Below are positions 6,304-6,576 of a DNA stretch of 6,576 nucleotides, one piece after another (position 1 is the stretch's first letter; the number at the start of each line of letters is the position of its first letter). The notes below the pieces were generated by a model. The model had not been told where the DNA came from. It was given only the letters and a program-made list of their open reading frames with translations, and did not search any database. The DNA is from an uncultured Lachnospiraceae bacterium (GTDB lineage Bacteria > Bacillota_A > Clostridia > Lachnospirales > Lachnospiraceae): assembly GCA_902780985.1 (NCBI GenBank), contig CACZHN010000140.1:1-6576 (forward strand), given 5' to 3'. The translations under genes and the position numbers were made by a program.

Positions 6304-6339
6304 GTACCAGGAAAACGGTACGGTGCCCGGAGGTGAATT

Positions 6340-6576
6340 ATGTATCCGAAGATCGATTTCTTATACTTAAATGAACAGGATATGATTAAGGCCGGAGTAA
6401 AAGATATGCCCGGCTGCATTGATTGTATGGAAGAGGTTATCAAGTGCGTTAACCGCGGTGATTATGTAATGGCCGGTGAGAACCACAATTCTCACGGCGC
6501 TCAGGTGTCATTTCCAACCAGTTCAATTCACAAAAACATGCCTTTGGATACAGGCGATGACAGGCGATTTATGGCT
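6340..6576 (+). CDS. Second ornithine cyclodeaminase/mu-crystallin family protein, N-terminal part (3' end outside window)
   Basis: The first 79 codons of a paralogue of the gene at 5017-6165, cut by the window edge. Aligned without gaps from 'KIDFLYLNE', about 38 of 76 residues are identical by eye, including 'DM.KAGV', 'HG' and the final 'DRRFMA'. That level implies an old duplication or independent acquisition of a related gene, not a recent tandem copy. GGAGGTG at 6329-6335 sets the ATG, and there is a two-residue longer N-terminus (MYP). The catalytic and nucleotide-binding parts are not in the window, so whether it is intact or shares the partner's substrate cannot be judged. It sits downstream of a terminator and candidate operator, so it is probably a separate or conditionally read-through transcription unit under related control. 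Confidence 0.85.
   Translation, partial: MYPKIDFLYLNEQDMIKAGVKDMPGCIDCMEEVIKCVNRGDYVMAGENHNSHGAQVSFPTSSIHKNMPLDTGDDRRFMA

Noticed and set aside
6171..6443. Antisense open frame across the second intergenic region
   Set aside because: It runs through a terminator hairpin and the start of the conserved + strand paralogue, so it is not a credible gene.
1..6576. CRISPR array, tRNA/rRNA genes, insertion sequence or attachment site
   Set aside because: No spaced direct repeats, cloverleaf-like segments, transposase frames or terminal inverted repeats were found; the only repeats are the short regulatory ones described.

Overview
The window reads as a chromosomal segment of a moderately AT-rich, low-GC Gram-positive anaerobe, most plausibly a Clostridia/Lachnospiraceae-type Firmicute. 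The basis is purine-rich AGGAGG-type ribosome binding sites, a lipobox on the solute-binding protein, tight same-strand gene packing and general codon use. This placement is inference; no rRNA or other taxonomic marker is present. All genes are on the + strand.

Layout. Bases 1-543 are the 3' end of a LuxR-type transcription regulator with a GAF-like region and a C-terminal helix-turn-helix. Bases 544-710 form a regulatory intergenic region. It holds a perfect 6+6 bp palindrome, a second half-matching copy exactly 22 bp further on, candidate sigma-A promoter elements, and a 12-bp GGGGC/GCCCC hairpin just ahead of the next gene. Bases 711-6165 look like one operon with gaps of 13-39 bp: a PII-type nitrogen signalling protein with an unusual T-loop, then a complete polyamine-type ABC importer (potA, potB, potC, potD), then an ornithine cyclodeaminase/mu-crystallin family protein of the group often labelled 'tyramine oxidase subunit B'. 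Bases 6166-6339 form a second regulatory region with a near-copy (13/14 on the reverse strand) of the first palindrome, several GGTAC palindromes and a strong GGGGC/GCCCC terminator hairpin. From 6340 a second, diverged copy of the cyclodeaminase-family gene begins and runs off the window.

How the genes may work together. PotABCD would import a polyamine or related amine. The cyclodeaminase-family proteins are candidates for acting on an amine, amino acid or imine derived from it. The PII protein would report ATP/ADP and 2-oxoglutarate, i.e. the carbon/nitrogen balance, perhaps directly to the transporter. The LuxR-type regulator upstream is the natural candidate to bind the repeated palindrome. 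The pairing of a PII protein with a polyamine-type importer, and the repeated operator-hairpin-gene architecture ahead of both transcription units, are the most interesting points. Individual families are recognised with good confidence; the system-level role is inference.
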